This document shows, piece after piece, positions 11,961 through 25,100 of a DNA stretch of 64,000 bases. The stretch lies in assembly GCA_949128115.1 (NCBI GenBank), contig OX421966.1:49039416-49103415 (forward strand), written 5' to 3'. Source of the DNA: Anaspis maculata. Its lineage: Eukaryota > Arthropoda > Insecta > Coleoptera > Scraptiidae. The notes beneath the pieces are model-generated. The model did not search any database, was not told the DNA's origin, and was given only the letters and a program-made list of their open reading frames with translations. Numbering within the stretch: the stretch's first letter is position 1; every line of letters begins with the position of its first letter. Position numbers and translations under genes: made by a program.

Positions 11961-13007
11961 CTAGAATAATTCGTTCTCGGATTCAGCCAAAGAGACTATG
12001 TCTTCTTGTGAACTTGCTAATGATTGACTGGCGGGTGACTTTGATAGTTGATGTTGTAACTTTCTTCTTATCCGGGTGAATTTGCTTTTCAGGCCTCGGT
12101 TAGACAAGAGAGGGTGGAGAGTGAACATCATGTTTATGAGACTTTGTGTGTCATCTGTGAAGTTTACCGATTCAAGATAGTAGTCTGGAGAACCTTTCGT
12201 ATTCGCTAGAAAGGCTGCGAATGAATCGAAGTCCAACGGATATTTTTTTGGATTGGATTTGATTTCTTCTTGTAAGGGTTCCAGTGCAGTTACTGAATCA
12301 ATAGACTCGGTGGATTCCGATCTTTTCAATGAAGGGTCTAGAGGTGCGGCTTTATCGATTTTTATTTTCTTTGTTTTGGTTTGGGGCCTAACGAAATTGG
12401 TGAAGGGTGGTTCTTGAGTAGTTTGTGACTGGGGTGAGTCAAGGCTTTCAGGGGGAGGCCGTTTGCCTTTGTTGTTGGTGTTTTCAATTATGGCTGAGGT
12501 CGTTATTGTGGTTGGGTTCAGTTTTTGTGTATTCTGTGAGGAGGTTTTATTTTGGGAGGGAGCGTTATTTTGTGGGGGAGGGGCAGTCCGCAGCGCCGTG
12601 TCCCTGTTCCTCACACAAAAAACATTTAAATTCATCATAGGATAGAAAAATTCTTTGTTCTGTGTTTTCATCGCTGACAAGTATGGATGATGCTAGCTCA
12701 AGGGTGTCATTGGGAGCCACATATACCTGGCGCCTGAAGCTCAGTATGTGGCTGAAGTCTTCCTCTTTTTTTGAATGTTTTTGGGTCTGACTAAGTTGGC
12801 TATGGCCCTGATGTAATCGTCGCGTTTCAATCTTTCATCTACATTAAGAATGACGGCTTGTTCTTTTTTTGGAAAATTAACACTCGGGCGAGTTTTTGCT
12901 GCGTTAGAGTAAGATTTTTGAGCGGTAGTAATTTGACTTGACTGTTGAGATGGTAATAAAGGTTCAGTTGGGTTCGATTCCATGTTGTCTCTGTAGTCAG
13001 AAAACAA
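11961..13007 (-). pseudogene. LINE ORF1 (gag-like, CCHC knuckle), frameshifted
   Basis: The N-terminal frame runs 13007-12741 and the C-terminal frame 12680-11961. Between and overlapping them, in a third frame at about 12624-12583, is a single zinc knuckle CFLCEEQGHGAADC (CX2CX4HX4C), followed at once by a frame break. The rest is Ser/Thr/Pro/Lys-rich. In intact I-type elements this protein binds the LINE RNA. At least two frameshifts are needed to link the parts. Confidence 0.75.
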
Positions 13008-13060
13008 CAGGATCTATAATTATTTGTTTGTTTATCAAGTGGTTTGGGCACATACGTACG

Positions 13061-14029
13061 TGCCCAGCTGATTTCACGGGCCTTGTTATCGCACTAAGTT
13101 TTTGTTGATGCGATATGGCTTGTTCGTAAAATTATTAAATATTAATTATTATTATAGCTTATCTGGTCAAGTCTGAAGCTCTTTGCAGGATTCCTGGCAC
13201 AGGATGACAGCATGGGATCCTAGGACGTCGACTGGTCACAGAAAAAACCGAGAAAAACAGTATGTAGCCACTAAAACTCGCGAAATTCTGGAGCTCGAGG
13301 ACGACACATGTGTTTACCGATTGAAGGCTGACCACCGTGATTTGTTATTGTTTACTCAAGTTTCTTGAATAAATCCGTTCGAACTCGAAATCCACGACAA
13401 TACGAAGGCAAAATGGGGCTTACGGGTACTCTGAAAGCCAATAAAAGGTTGAATAGGCTAATTAAGGCTCCATACTATACTCGAGGACACAAGGGGACTC
13501 GATAGATCTCCGGATAACACATGAAGGCATGAGGTGCTTGAAATATGCAAAAAGGCTCAGGATACCCATTTCTCGCCTGGGCGACTATTTACGGGACGTT
13601 TAACCTGTTGCGTTTTTTCCCTGGGTCCAAATTTTGCTCCAAGGCCTTGAGTACGTAAAATATTGAAATGAGAAAAGAGACAAAAGAGAGAGGAAAAGTC
13701 AAAGCATTGGTACAGAAAAACAGGGATAACAACCCTACCAATAGAATACAGATCATAATCAATTTTACTCCGAAAAATCCAAGAGCCTCTCGTACCTGCC
13801 GCGATCAAGAATGGCGGAAGTCGCAGTGAAGAACACGAAGAATCCAAGCGTAAAATCGAAAGCCAAAAAAAAAATCAAGTCTCTGTCAAAATTAAGTCAG
13901 TTTATTCAAAAATTCAAGTGTCAAAATTGGCTGCTGAACACCCCCATGTTATGGGTTCTAGACTGGGCAACCAGTGCCTAGTTTTGTGATTTTCTTTGTT
14001 GAACCGCTGCATTAGAATCAACTGCAAGA
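13061..14029. other. Unassigned; upstream region of the CEP112-like gene
   Basis: No exon or repeat is recognised. The last 100-200 bases should contain the promoter and 5' UTR of the gene starting at 14030. I see no convincing TATA box. Confidence 0.35.
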
Positions 14030-15982
14030 ATGAATGTTCTGCAGGGCGTGCTGCCACCTGGCGATCTTCGCGGCCCGGACGACGACAATTTAGAAGCCGA
14101 GTTCAGGCAGATCCTCTTCATCATCAAACCGTACATAGATCGCATCAATAACCACCACTACATTAAGATGTACGGCTTGTGGCTGAAGAAACTAAGCCAA
14201 ATTCAAAATGATAAGAAAGAGCGTAACAAGTACTTGCTAGAATTGGCCAATCAAATCCACGATGGGGCCCTAAAGAACCCGTTCACCAGAGTCCCACCAA
14301 GTGGACCTTTGCCGCCACTCAGCAAGTACATCGTGCCGGCCGTGGTAAGTGTCAATTCCTTTTGAGCCACTTGCACTGATAATATCTTTTAGGCAGAGGA
14401 AGAGCCTGGTCGATACTGGCCTGCAGTAGAACCAGCGAAGAACTTTACGTCGCCTCAGCAATACAAGGAAATGCTCAAAAAACGACTGAGGAAATTGAAA
14501 CCGGTACAAAAATTGGGACCAATTAAAAAACCTTCGTCGGGCAGGAATCGATTGACGAGTACAGCGTCCAGCAAGACCTCCTGGCAGGATTTGAGTGATG
14601 CTCCAGGATCGTGTGCAGGTATATCAGGCTGGACAATTTATGCTGATTTCTGTAATAAATAAGACAATGGTAATGATTTTGATTCACTTGCTGCATTGCT
14701 CCAGTTCTGTGCAGTTTTAGGCAACGCTATTGGTCGATTTGAATTTTCCAAACAATGGCATTACGCCAAATTTCTCTGAATCAGAACACTGAAAGTAAAT
14801 CGAAAAAGCTATTAGATTGGTACAGTTTTTTTTTTTATCAGGTGATGGTGACTTGGACGAAGGGACTAATGATGACTTGAATGATCAAGAAGAAGTAGGA
14901 GAAGAAGAAGATGTGACAAGTTGCGTAACGAACACGACAGAGCTAAGCAGGAAGTACAGCGAAATGCATCAAATCGAAGGCAAGAGACTCGCTCGGGCCT
15001 ACGCTCAGAAATTTAAACAACCGGCAGCCATTCCACAACGTAAGTCACAAAACATATTTTTTACAACGTCATAATTGTTTTTCAATTGATAGAATGTTCT
15101 ACTATGACCTTGACGGAGTCACACCGCGAAATGGACATGCTGAAAACACGCGTGTTGGATTTGGTCGAGGTAAAGACCTCGTTGAGAGAGTCGCACACGC
15201 TAAGCGAAGAACGAAAAAAGACCATCAGCATTCTGAAGAAGAAACTCGACGACGTCACCATAGCCAACAAAGAGCTGCATGAAGTTGTCGAAATGATGAC
15301 GAAAAAGAACGTCGACCTGGAGATCTTCAAAAACAGAGCCGACCATGATGCACGCGACTCTTTCAACAGAGTGCGAGCTAAAGAGCTGGAAGCGCTCAAT
15401 CAGAAACACGACGACGCCATCAAGGCCCTGCGAAACGAACACAAAAGCGAGCTGGATAACATCAAGAGCGAGTTTTTCAAGAAAATCTCCGATTTGGAAC
15501 AGACACGCAAGGACGAAATCAAAGGACTGATGATGGCGCACGACCTAAAAATGAAGGAGAAAGACGAAGAGCTGGAGATGGTGAAGCGCACCGCCGGTCA
15601 CGGAGACCACGACGATAAAGCGGACGACGGCAAGGAAGAGCAAATTTTGGACTTGAAAAAGTGCATTTCAAAGATGGACAAGTTGCTGGAAAAGTCCGAG
15701 AAGGACTACCTGAAGAAGATCGAAAAGCTGAAGCACGAGCTCGAACTGAAGGACCTGACGATGAACATGAAGCTCCAGACGCAAAAGGCGGAGTTGCTGC
15801 TGAAGAACCAATCGAACAAGCAGCATGAAGTGACGACGGCCGTTCAGGGCCTGGAGGAGAAATACAGGAATATCTTGCTTTTGCAGAAGACGCAAGCGCA
15901 GGAAACCGAGGAGAACCACATGAAGACAATCAATGAACTGAAGCAGTTGCTGAACAAGTTTGATATTCCGTATCAGTGTTGA
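14030..15982 (+). CDS. CEP112: DUF4485 centrosomal coiled-coil protein, CEP112-like
   Basis: Four exons, 14030-14344, 14393-14618, 14842-15039 and 15093-15982, give 542 codons plus TGA. Donors are GTAAGT, GTATAT and GTAAGT; phases are 0, 1 and 1, and all junctions close in frame. Residues about 15-100 match the DUF4485 domain found at the start of CEP112 (CCDC46): pattern FIIKPYIDR...LWLKKL, then NPFTRVP. An acidic linker follows in exon 3. Exon 4 is one long, highly charged coiled coil of about 295 residues with heptads throughout. Human CEP112 is a centrosomal protein of about 955 residues, so this one is shorter. An AATAAA lies at 16002-16007. The gene converges on HEXD, whose stop codon is only 130 bp away. 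The family match is good; the exact orthologue is less sure. Confidence 0.72.
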
Positions 15983-16001
15983 ATGAATGGTTTTTTGGTG
16001 T

Positions 16002-16007
16002 AATAAA
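16002..16007 (+). terminator. Poly(A) signal of the CEP112-like gene
   Basis: AATAAA lies 20 bases after the TGA at 15980-15982 and is followed by a GT-rich stretch (TTGTGTGTTTGT), the usual downstream element. Confidence 0.75.
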
Positions 16008-16110
16008 GCATTGTGTGTTTGTACTCATGACTTTGATTGGCACTCTTGGTTCCTTATTTGGGTAATGGACAGAGGATAACTCAGCGACAGCAGCGTAATT
16101 GATCCAAAAT

Positions 16111-16116
16111 TTTATT
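16111..16116 (-). terminator. Poly(A) signal overlapping the HEXD stop codon
   Basis: On minus the TAA stop (16114-16112) is embedded in AATAAA (16116-16111). If this signal is used, the 3' UTR is only about 10-30 nt, which would keep the transcript clear of the convergent CEP112-like gene. Confidence 0.6.
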
Positions 16117-19100
16117 CTCGCAAATTCAATTTTTGCCCTCGTACTCTACAACCCAGCTCGAATTGAGCATCACAGTCTTGTTTGATCTTCGTGAGATGGC
16201 GCAGCACAGGTTTCACGAGGCTGCCCATCAGTTCGTCAACTGTATGCTCGAAGTACAAGTCTTTCAGGTGCGTCTCGAGGTACTCTCCAATATCTTGAGT
16301 TTGGTTAAGTAATCTGAAAAATACAGGCATGAAGATGGAAAATTCTAGACACTCATGGGGAACTCACTCTGTAGCTTCGTGTTTGATTGAAGCATACTGC
16401 ATGGGATTTGTTACGTTATTGGCTACTTGCCATTCATTCAACCACGTCTGCATTCTAGGAACAAAATTCAGAAATAGTTATTTGTGTACCCAAACACCGA
16501 AGGCGATGTTTGCTTTCTCGTTACAAGGCTTATTCTGTATAGATCTTGACATACAGGGTGGCCCATTGAAAACAAAACAGACGGAATTGTGGCCAGTAGA
16601 ATTTTTTTTTTCCCAAAAAAGGCAAAAACAGGTCAATTTCATCATTGAGGGGGACATCTTTTATGACCAATATCACTTAGCCCAGGCATTTTAGTCGAAA
16701 AATCGTGGTAACCCGTAACAAATTCCCTCAAAGCTGAATTTTGGTACATATGTTCTATTGGACCTACGGAACAACATATCAAAATACTCGGACTTACACC
16801 CTTGTGCGTCCTTTGATTTTCATCCTCAAAGGTCAAGTTCTAAGAATTAGAGAGATACCTATCTCCAAGCTGTTCCTGCAAGTGAACGGAGTATCCGATC
16901 GATATAAGATATGTTTTAAATGAGCAAAAGACATTTGTTGTTAGTGCTTAAGTGTGTGAGGGAGCCTTTGTAACTCTTCCGATTGGTTAGTTCTGCGGGA
17001 AAGGTGGCTGAGTGTTAATTTGTCGCCCGGATATTTCAGGAAAAACCATGTGAGAATTTAAAGCCTCAAGCAATGTCGTACAGAGTTGAATATTGATATA
17101 TAACTGGTATGATCCCTGAGGAAGAACATATCAAAATATTTGGACTTACACCTCTGTGCCTTCTACGATTTTGGGGCTTTGAATATCTAGTCAAAAAATT
17201 CACCCAGACACTTTTCTCTAAAACTGTTCCTGTGGACAAGCCAATCATTTTAACAATATAAGGTAGGTCTCAAAGAAAACACGGTATATTGTTGCATATG
17301 AAGTGGACTCCGGTAGCCATGGAACATTTCTGCTTGATAGTGGCGTGAATAGTACGCGCAAGGTGGAATTTCTCTCTTGGATCTTTGAATGAGAAATATG
17401 TAAAAATATTTTGTGATGGCCAATAAAGCTGAGCATTGTTAATAGGTTCTTCTTCTCATCTTCGAAACAGACCCAAGTGATGAGACTGATGAGTGAACAG
17501 CTGATATTCACAGTGCTCATCCCGAAAATAATGAATTCTCTACAAAAAAATTGTGGTTTCTTCATTTAGGGGCATCATTGTCTGAAGCTGTCAAAAATAA
17601 ATTTACCGACAAATCCTATATTCATGTTTATCTTGGACAAAAACAGCATCAATTGCTTAAGCCTATTCATATTACAAAGTCAGAGCATCAATTTTTTATT
17701 GAACAAGTTTTACATCTACTTTTTTTTCTGAAAATGGAATAACGGCTACAGAAATAATGATTTTATGTTTCTATTGCCCGATAGATACAATAGCTTTTGG
17801 TATTTTCAGATAGAGGAAGAACTTCGCTTTGTATTACACACAAAAACAGTGTAACCGCTCCATCATTCATCAGTAAAAAAAAAGAACTGCAAAAATTGTA
17901 TGCATTTTCGAGAGAAAATTGGGCATATAATCACTTTCACAACAGATCAATTTTCTGATCTTGTAATGAATACAGGCACATTGTTTTTATCGTTTACATG
18001 TATAAAATGGTTGAGAACAATGAATTCTGTTGGAAATACTCAATTGAGATGATTCTGACCATACGGAAACCAAAATTACAAAACAACAATTTCAGATGGC
18101 AAAAATCGTCGTTTTTTCAGTAAAACTTGTTAATTCGTGTTTCAATTCAATTTCAAACACCATATTTGATATCAGAGGCTGAGATTTGATTGGAAACGAT
18201 ACCACACTTGCAGATATCAATTCGAGGTTTTTGAGAGGAAAACAAAATAAATTTTGCCGATCTTCTTTTTTTTTCCAGGCAACCCTAACTACTTATCAAC
18301 AATTCAAACGTCAAGCAAATATTGTGAAGCCTTGAGGCATCTAAATATGATTTTTTTTCATTTATATAAGCTACAGGGTGTCATTTACGCATTTAAAATG
18401 GCAATATTTAGCCCCCTCCCCCACAATCAATGACGCACAAGAGTGTGCCACCGAGTATTTTGATATGTTATTTCTTAGGTCTTACAAGGCCCGTATACCA
18501 AATTTCAGCTTTGTGGGAATTTGTTGCGGGTTAAAACCTAATATGCCTGGGCTAACTCCCGTATTGTTCCATCCCTTCGCGCTATGATGAAAACCCCTGA
18601 AATGTTAATAGGGATGATAGGGCAAGTGGTTAATTTTAATTTCAATGGGGCTACTTTTATTGCCATTTGTTGATATTGTCACTTCAACCCTTGAGGTGAA
18701 GGGCAAACCACCCTTGGAATTTTGAAATCAAAAGATGAGTCTGATGAAAAGATCAGTTTCATCAAATTAGATGTTCAAATTGTTCACCACCAGCAGAAAT
18801 GTTTCAATTTCTTTATTGCATTGAAGACTGTAAGGGTGGTTCACCCTTCACTTGAAGGGTTGAACTGTTAATGTTTATGGATAGCAATAAAAGTAGCCCC
18901 CTTGAAATTAAAATTAACTTGACCAAGCGTTTTTCAATTTTTCATTCCTGAATGTCTTGAAATATCGGATTCATTAGCTATGATTTTTTTGTCGATTAAT
19001 TGATAAAACTTCAAAAAAATTATTGCACTGAATTCAGGGAAGCAAGACCTTTCAAATGAGGTGTCACTTGCCCTATCATCCCTATCAACATTTCAGGGGT

Positions 19101-22100
19101 TGTCATCACAGCGCGAAGGGATGAAACAATACAGGAGTGAGTTGGTCATAAAAGATGTCCGCCTCGATAATGAAATTGACCTGTTTTTGCATTTTTTGAA
19201 AAAAAAATTCTGCTGGCCACAATCTCGTCTGTTTCGTTTTCAATGGGCCACCCTGTATATCGCCTGTGCGCACCTAGCTTTAGAGCTAGAAAACAATTCG
19301 ATGTAGCAATAGATCCATTATAGCCCAGTAAACGTGGGTTTCTACTGGGAACAAATTCGCCCAAAGCTGATTTTTGATTCAGTGAGTCCTAAGAACATGA
19401 GAACTCACCAGTCAATTTTCTCGGAATTTCTCGCGTGTGCTTCATGGTCTTCAAGGTCTTCGGATGTATTGAGTCACTGTAAATTGCAGTTTTCGCCTGG
19501 AATTCGCACCACAGGCACGGCCGCAAAAATGATTCGATCAACTCGTAATTCTACGCACCATATCCCGTTTATACCATTTTAGCACAAAAAGTGTCGATGA
19601 TTGATGCCCTTTGGTCGTGGGGGGGGCGAAGTTCGCCTAGGTGATTATTTTCTTTTCCTGGCCATATACATAGAACCGATCTTGACAAGTTTGGTATCTT
19701 TTCCGAATAAATTCAATCTCCTGAACTTGAATCTGATGTGTATATTTGGATAAGAACTATAATAATCCACGTTTCCCGAAAGGCTTCTGCGCATACCTGT
19801 GAAAGTAGGACGTTGCCATATCTCATATCACGACAACGAGTTGACAACACTGTAATACGGTGTGCGTGTGTAATGCAAGGGTGTAATGTCACGCAAATGG
19901 CAGCTGACAGCGCTTGACGTCGATTTGACGTTTTGACAGACCTAACCTAATAATAACGCTCTTGTTTTGGTGATCGCCTTGCAGCTCGTTGTGTTTCGTA
20001 TCACCTGAATCTTTTCTGCGTCGTTTTGCCATACGGCACGTAACATTTCATTCTGAACAATAAAAAATGTTGAATGGTTAGGATGTTCTGTTTGTTAACA
20101 TTTCGATTATTGATTGACAGTTGCTATTGACAGTGACACTTCGTGCGTCAAAATTGAAATTACCGCGCTCTGCAGGTATGCGTTCTCATGTATGCGCTGA
20201 AGTGATGTACGTGATGTACGTGGATTGGATAAAAGTCGAAATTTCAATTTAAAAAATAATGTTTTTTCTCAAGTTGACTTGTTCGAACTTGTTTTTATCC
20301 AAATTTACACATCAGATCCGAATTCAGGAGATTGAACTTATTCGGAAAAGATACCAAACTTGTCGGGGTCGGTTCTATATGGCCAGGAAAACAAAAAGAA
20401 CCACCTAGCCAAGCTTCGGATCATTTTTGCGGCCGTGGTGCGAATCTACCTTTCCCATGCGAGAAATGACTTGCGCGCATACCTATGAGCGCAGATTGCC
20501 GCTAGTTCATTCGGCTACTACACACCGCCAGTTGTATCCTCACAGGTATGCGTGATGTTCTCATGAGAAAGATGGATTCCAGGCGAGTACGGTAATTTAC
20601 AGCGACTCAAAACATTCGAAGACCTGGAAGACCATGAAGCACACACGAGAAAGTCCGAAAAAGTTGACTAGTGAGTTCTCATGGTCTAAGGACTCACTAA
20701 ACCGAAAATCGGGCGAGTTTGTTCCCGTTATTTATGGTATAAAGTCTAGAATCTAGATTGATCAGGGTATTAGTAACGCAAAGAAGATACTATAGAATCG
20801 CCACGGCCACCTTGAAGGTCGGTCGTTCACATTTTGGATTTATATTTTAGTCTCAAAATTTTAGAAACTCCACGCCACGCAACAAGTGAAAAAACCTTAC
20901 GACTTACTGGTCACTGTTAGCAAGGTTCCGGTACCGCTGTCGAATTACGATAAACCTTTCGAAGCCAACACAAACCTGCCATCCTGGAAAGGACAGCTGA
21001 GGTAGTTGTTGACTTTCAAGTGAACAGCCGAACAGAACGTTGGTTTTGTTGTATCCCAAAAGCGTGGCCACTTCTCTAAAAATGTAGAGAACAGTCAGAA
21101 TTGTATATTTGTTGGAAGTGTGTAACGGCGTTTCATCGACGGCTCAATTTCAAGTCAAGTGGCGCAAAGTTGCGGCTATGCTAATTGCCACATGCAGCGA
21201 CCTGATTGGCTACAACAGGATGTTATGTACCATGTGCCGTTGTCATGGTAATCTGAGGCAACTTCGGTCACAAGTCGCGCAAGGTTGCGCGCTGTCAAAA
21301 ATTCAAAATGCCAAAACGTTGAATTTTGATTTCAATTTACATTACTCATGAGCTCCAAATCTTAACAAGATGATGGAGGGTGAAGTTCTCACTACCATTT
21401 TCGTCCTCCCTTTGCCATAAATATGTTTCTTTGCAGCCAGGGGAGGCAGCAAATCGACGTGAAAGACTGATATTTTTTGACGTTTGTTGGCGCAACTTTG
21501 CGTTTGGTTGTAAGTCGGACTTGAAATTGAGCCATGGAAAAGTAAACTGTACATTTCGCCACGTGTTACATCGTGTCACGATTAAAGAATTGAAAACTCT
21601 GCACACAGGCACTCCTTACAATTAACTTCTAATGAAACAGTATGTCGGTAGGTCGGCACTTACTTGTGAATCTCATCGTCGTAGTGCCCTTTTAGCCACA
21701 TTTTCAAACACAGGCACAAGGAAGGTATCGCAGTTGGTAAAAGTTCGCATAGGGTAGCGTAGTGGTCAAATCTGGAATAAGATATTTCAAAATTTCATAG
21801 AATATCACAGCTTACACAGATGTTCCAGAATTGATAACGAAAAAAGTAACCATGATGTTGAGATCGGCTGCGGAAAGTTTTTTTTTAAATTCAATTTTTG
21901 ATTATTTTTTTGTCACTTTTGTTACTCAACTTTGAAACCGCTGGTGGGATTTTTCTGGTATTTGGTTTGAAGATAGACAGTACGTCATACAATTGCTTCG
22001 TCAAACTACAACTTGGTGTATCAAGTCGTTTATGAGTTGTTAGCAAAAAACATTAAAACATGTTGAACTTTGAATTTTTGAAAACAAATTATTGCACAGG

Positions 22101-25100
22101 AGGTCTTCAGATCAAAATAAAGGGGGATTATGTGATTTTTTTATACTATCAATTCTGGGACATGCTGTATAGGGTGGTAATTTTCAAACTCCCCAATACC
22201 TTCCCATCTCCCAAGAGCAAATTTTTGGGAGAAAAAAAAATTGCATAAAATACAACATTACGATATTTTTTCGAATGAGACTATTTATTATGACTACCTA
22301 CATAGAATAACTTCGGTCCCGATCAACGTATTTTCCTGTAAAATTTACTATTCCTGGCGCATTGATGTCTTTCCGTCAGTCCATCTGTCCGCTTTGTCAT
22401 CAAGCTCTTCTGTACCTATGAATCCCCTATACCTCCACCTCTGTCCATTTGCATTATCATGCACGTTACGAGACACAAAATAGCAATAGTCATGAATATT
22501 TATCTCGTCGTCCAAACTAAGAGAAAAAAAGGAACTCACCTAGACCAACCGGTAAGAGCTATCCCATGGAAATTTTGGTTTGTTTCCAGGCCAGCATGAT
22601 GGAGTCCCAGTTCGTTCAGCCATGCGCTGTGATTGCTGACGTGATGCAGGTTGGGAGGTACGATCTGACAACTGCTGGAAGCCCCTTTGAAGGCCGAGGC
22701 GATCCATAGTGAACGGAACACTTCATTGTACTTTTTCCAGATACGAGGTCCCAGAATAAACTGGCCATTGGGAGCGTAGTTCCAAACCATAGGTTCAACT
22801 AGCTGCCCGATTTTGTAATCTTGGAATGAAAATTAAATTATTATAAATGAAGGAGCCAAACCATCAGCGTTATTCTGACTCTAATGAAACTTGAGACCTA
22901 TTAATTGTTTGAAACCTGCTAAAATGTTGCATAACGTAATCATTTAGGCATGTGATACACCAATTAATGGCCTTTAATATTGAGGAACAATAGGACAATG
23001 ATACTTATGTACACTCAATATAAAAAAAAATCGTAAAAAGCCATCACCCTCTTCAAAAATTTGCAGGTGCCCGTAATGTGATCCCGCGTGGCCGCGATTA
23101 AAATGAAAATCTTTCAAAATAACATTGCCCAGATTTGGAAATTTTTGGGTTGCTCGATCTTTTGACTACAAGGTTCAATTTTAGATCACCCAATTGTTGA
23201 TCTTAAATACGATATACAGGGTGACATTGGGAGGAGTGCAAAAATGAGCTGACTTCAGCAAGGTCCCGTTTTGTCAAAAACAAGTCCCGAGTTTTCTAGA
23301 TCACATTTTTGGAACGTTTTGCAATATCCCAAAACGGATTTGCAATTTGGACGGTATTTTGTTTGTCCAAAGAGTTATTGATTTTTTGTGATTTATGGAC
23401 GAAGAATTAGGCGGTAAAAAACAAGGAGTAAAAAAGCCCTCATGATGGAACAAATTGGTTACCATGGCACTCTTACTTAATGCAATGGATACTTGCCATT
23501 GGTGCATTTTGAACCACCCTGGGCTATTTAACATGTGATGTAATGTTGCAGCATACTTGATTTGTCATAGTCCCAAAGAAGGTGCAAGTCCTTGTTACTT
23601 CTGAGAACCGATGGGATCAAATTGTTCCATGATACATTTACGTTCCTATCAAATTCCAACGGTCAGCAAGAGCGCTGGCAGAGTCTGCAGCAAAAAATCC
23701 AAAAAATCACACAAAATCAATGCTTAACTTTTTAAAAAGCATTACGATCGAAAATCCAAAACTGTTTCGAGATACTGATGAAGTTACGCTTTTCGAAAAT
23801 GTGACTAACAAATTCTGCGACTTATTTTCTCAAAATGGGACCTTCCTGAAGCCACATCATTTTTGCACTTCTTTCATTGTCACATTGTATATCGCACGGT
23901 CAACAATCGGGTGATCTAAAGTGGTACCGTGTGGTCAAAAGTATACTCTATTAAGCATCGAAGAAATTGAAAAAAAAAATCAAGAACCGCGGGAAAATTT
24001 TGGGGTGATCCCTAGTCCATTTGGACGTGTATATTATCTTTTAATATAAATGTGCATTTGTATCAACGTTCAAATAACCAGCATTCTTTCGAAACCCATG
24101 ATGACTAATGGTAGGTGGTACATAATTATTTTATCACAATCAGATAAGATATTGTTTACCTGGCATTAGTGTTCAGTACCTACTGTCTCTGGCGTGAAGT
24201 GCAATAGCAATGTTTATGAACGAAATCGAAGAGGACGTGGATTTACTGGTGAATATTTAGTGATTCGAATATATTTGATCCATTTTCTTGAAAACAAAAC
24301 TGTACAATTCCAGCGAGCTTTTCTGCGAAACGTCAACCTCAAAGAGCAATGTGCGTCTTTAGAAGAAGAATGCAAGAGCATAGCCGCCAACATAATCGAG
24401 AGCCAAATGAGCAGGGCCGAAAGAAACGAAACTGCCATCGTCCTTCGAAAAGAACTCACCACTTTGAAACAAGAGCACACTCGAGCATGCCTTGAACTGA
24501 GGTCGGCCAGCCGAAGTGTTAAATCTTTGTCGTTGGCCTTGCAAGATACTTTGGTACGTCCCGAGCGTAGTAGGTACTCAACAGCTCATTTGATTAGAGA
24601 AGAGCCCAGCAACCGTCATTATCAGCGCACCAGTGAAAGTCAACATTCCACTGGACCAGTAATTAGAACAATTTATGGTTCCCTGCAAATGTTGGCCAAC
24701 TGTACATTAGCGCGAGTGGAACTAATGGCCTCTTCTCCATTCAAACGACCTACACTGGAAGACCAACCACGCTTCTCGTGCGCTGTTGTACACTGACTTT
24801 TCATCGCCAGCCCAGATTTTCGCTGAGTAAAATCAGTGAAGATCCGTATTTTGTTCAACCAGATGGGTTACTGTTATTTTTCTAGGACGACCCCCCTTCT
24901 TTATCACTGCCAGTCCCTGAAGATCAAGTCGAAGAAGTGCTCAAGCAAAAAGACGACATGATCAAATGCCTGCAGGATGAACTGGTCCAAGCACGCTTGA
25001 ATCATGCCGAAAACGAGGCTTTAATTCAAGATTTGCGAAGAACTGAAGCCGAACTTAAATTCGACGTTGAAGTGTTCAAAACCAGAAAACCTAATTCCGT

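Larger units (their letters stand above)
7978..13060 (-). mobile_element. I-clade non-LTR retrotransposon (LINE), near full length but degenerate
   Basis: This minus-strand element carries a gag-like ORF1 with a CCHC knuckle, then an ORF2 with APE endonuclease, reverse transcriptase and C-terminal RNase H, the order typical of the I superclade. Its 3' end is the poly-T run near 7980 on plus (poly-A on minus). The 5' end is placed near 13060, upstream of ORF1, and is approximate. Frameshifts separate ORF1 into at least two frames and ORF2 into at least four, so this copy cannot encode functional proteins. It lies between the 6.9-kb MITE and the CEP112-like gene. Confidence 0.85.

Noticed and set aside
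15082..15929. Several long minus-strand frames opposite the CEP112-like fourth exon
   Set aside because: They are antisense shadows of a long coiled-coil coding exon with strong codon bias; no domain or splice frame.
16455..20907. A missing HEXD exon suspected in this intron
   Set aside because: Phases across 20908 and 16454 match, and the joined protein aligns to the human protein without a gap, so no extra exon is needed.
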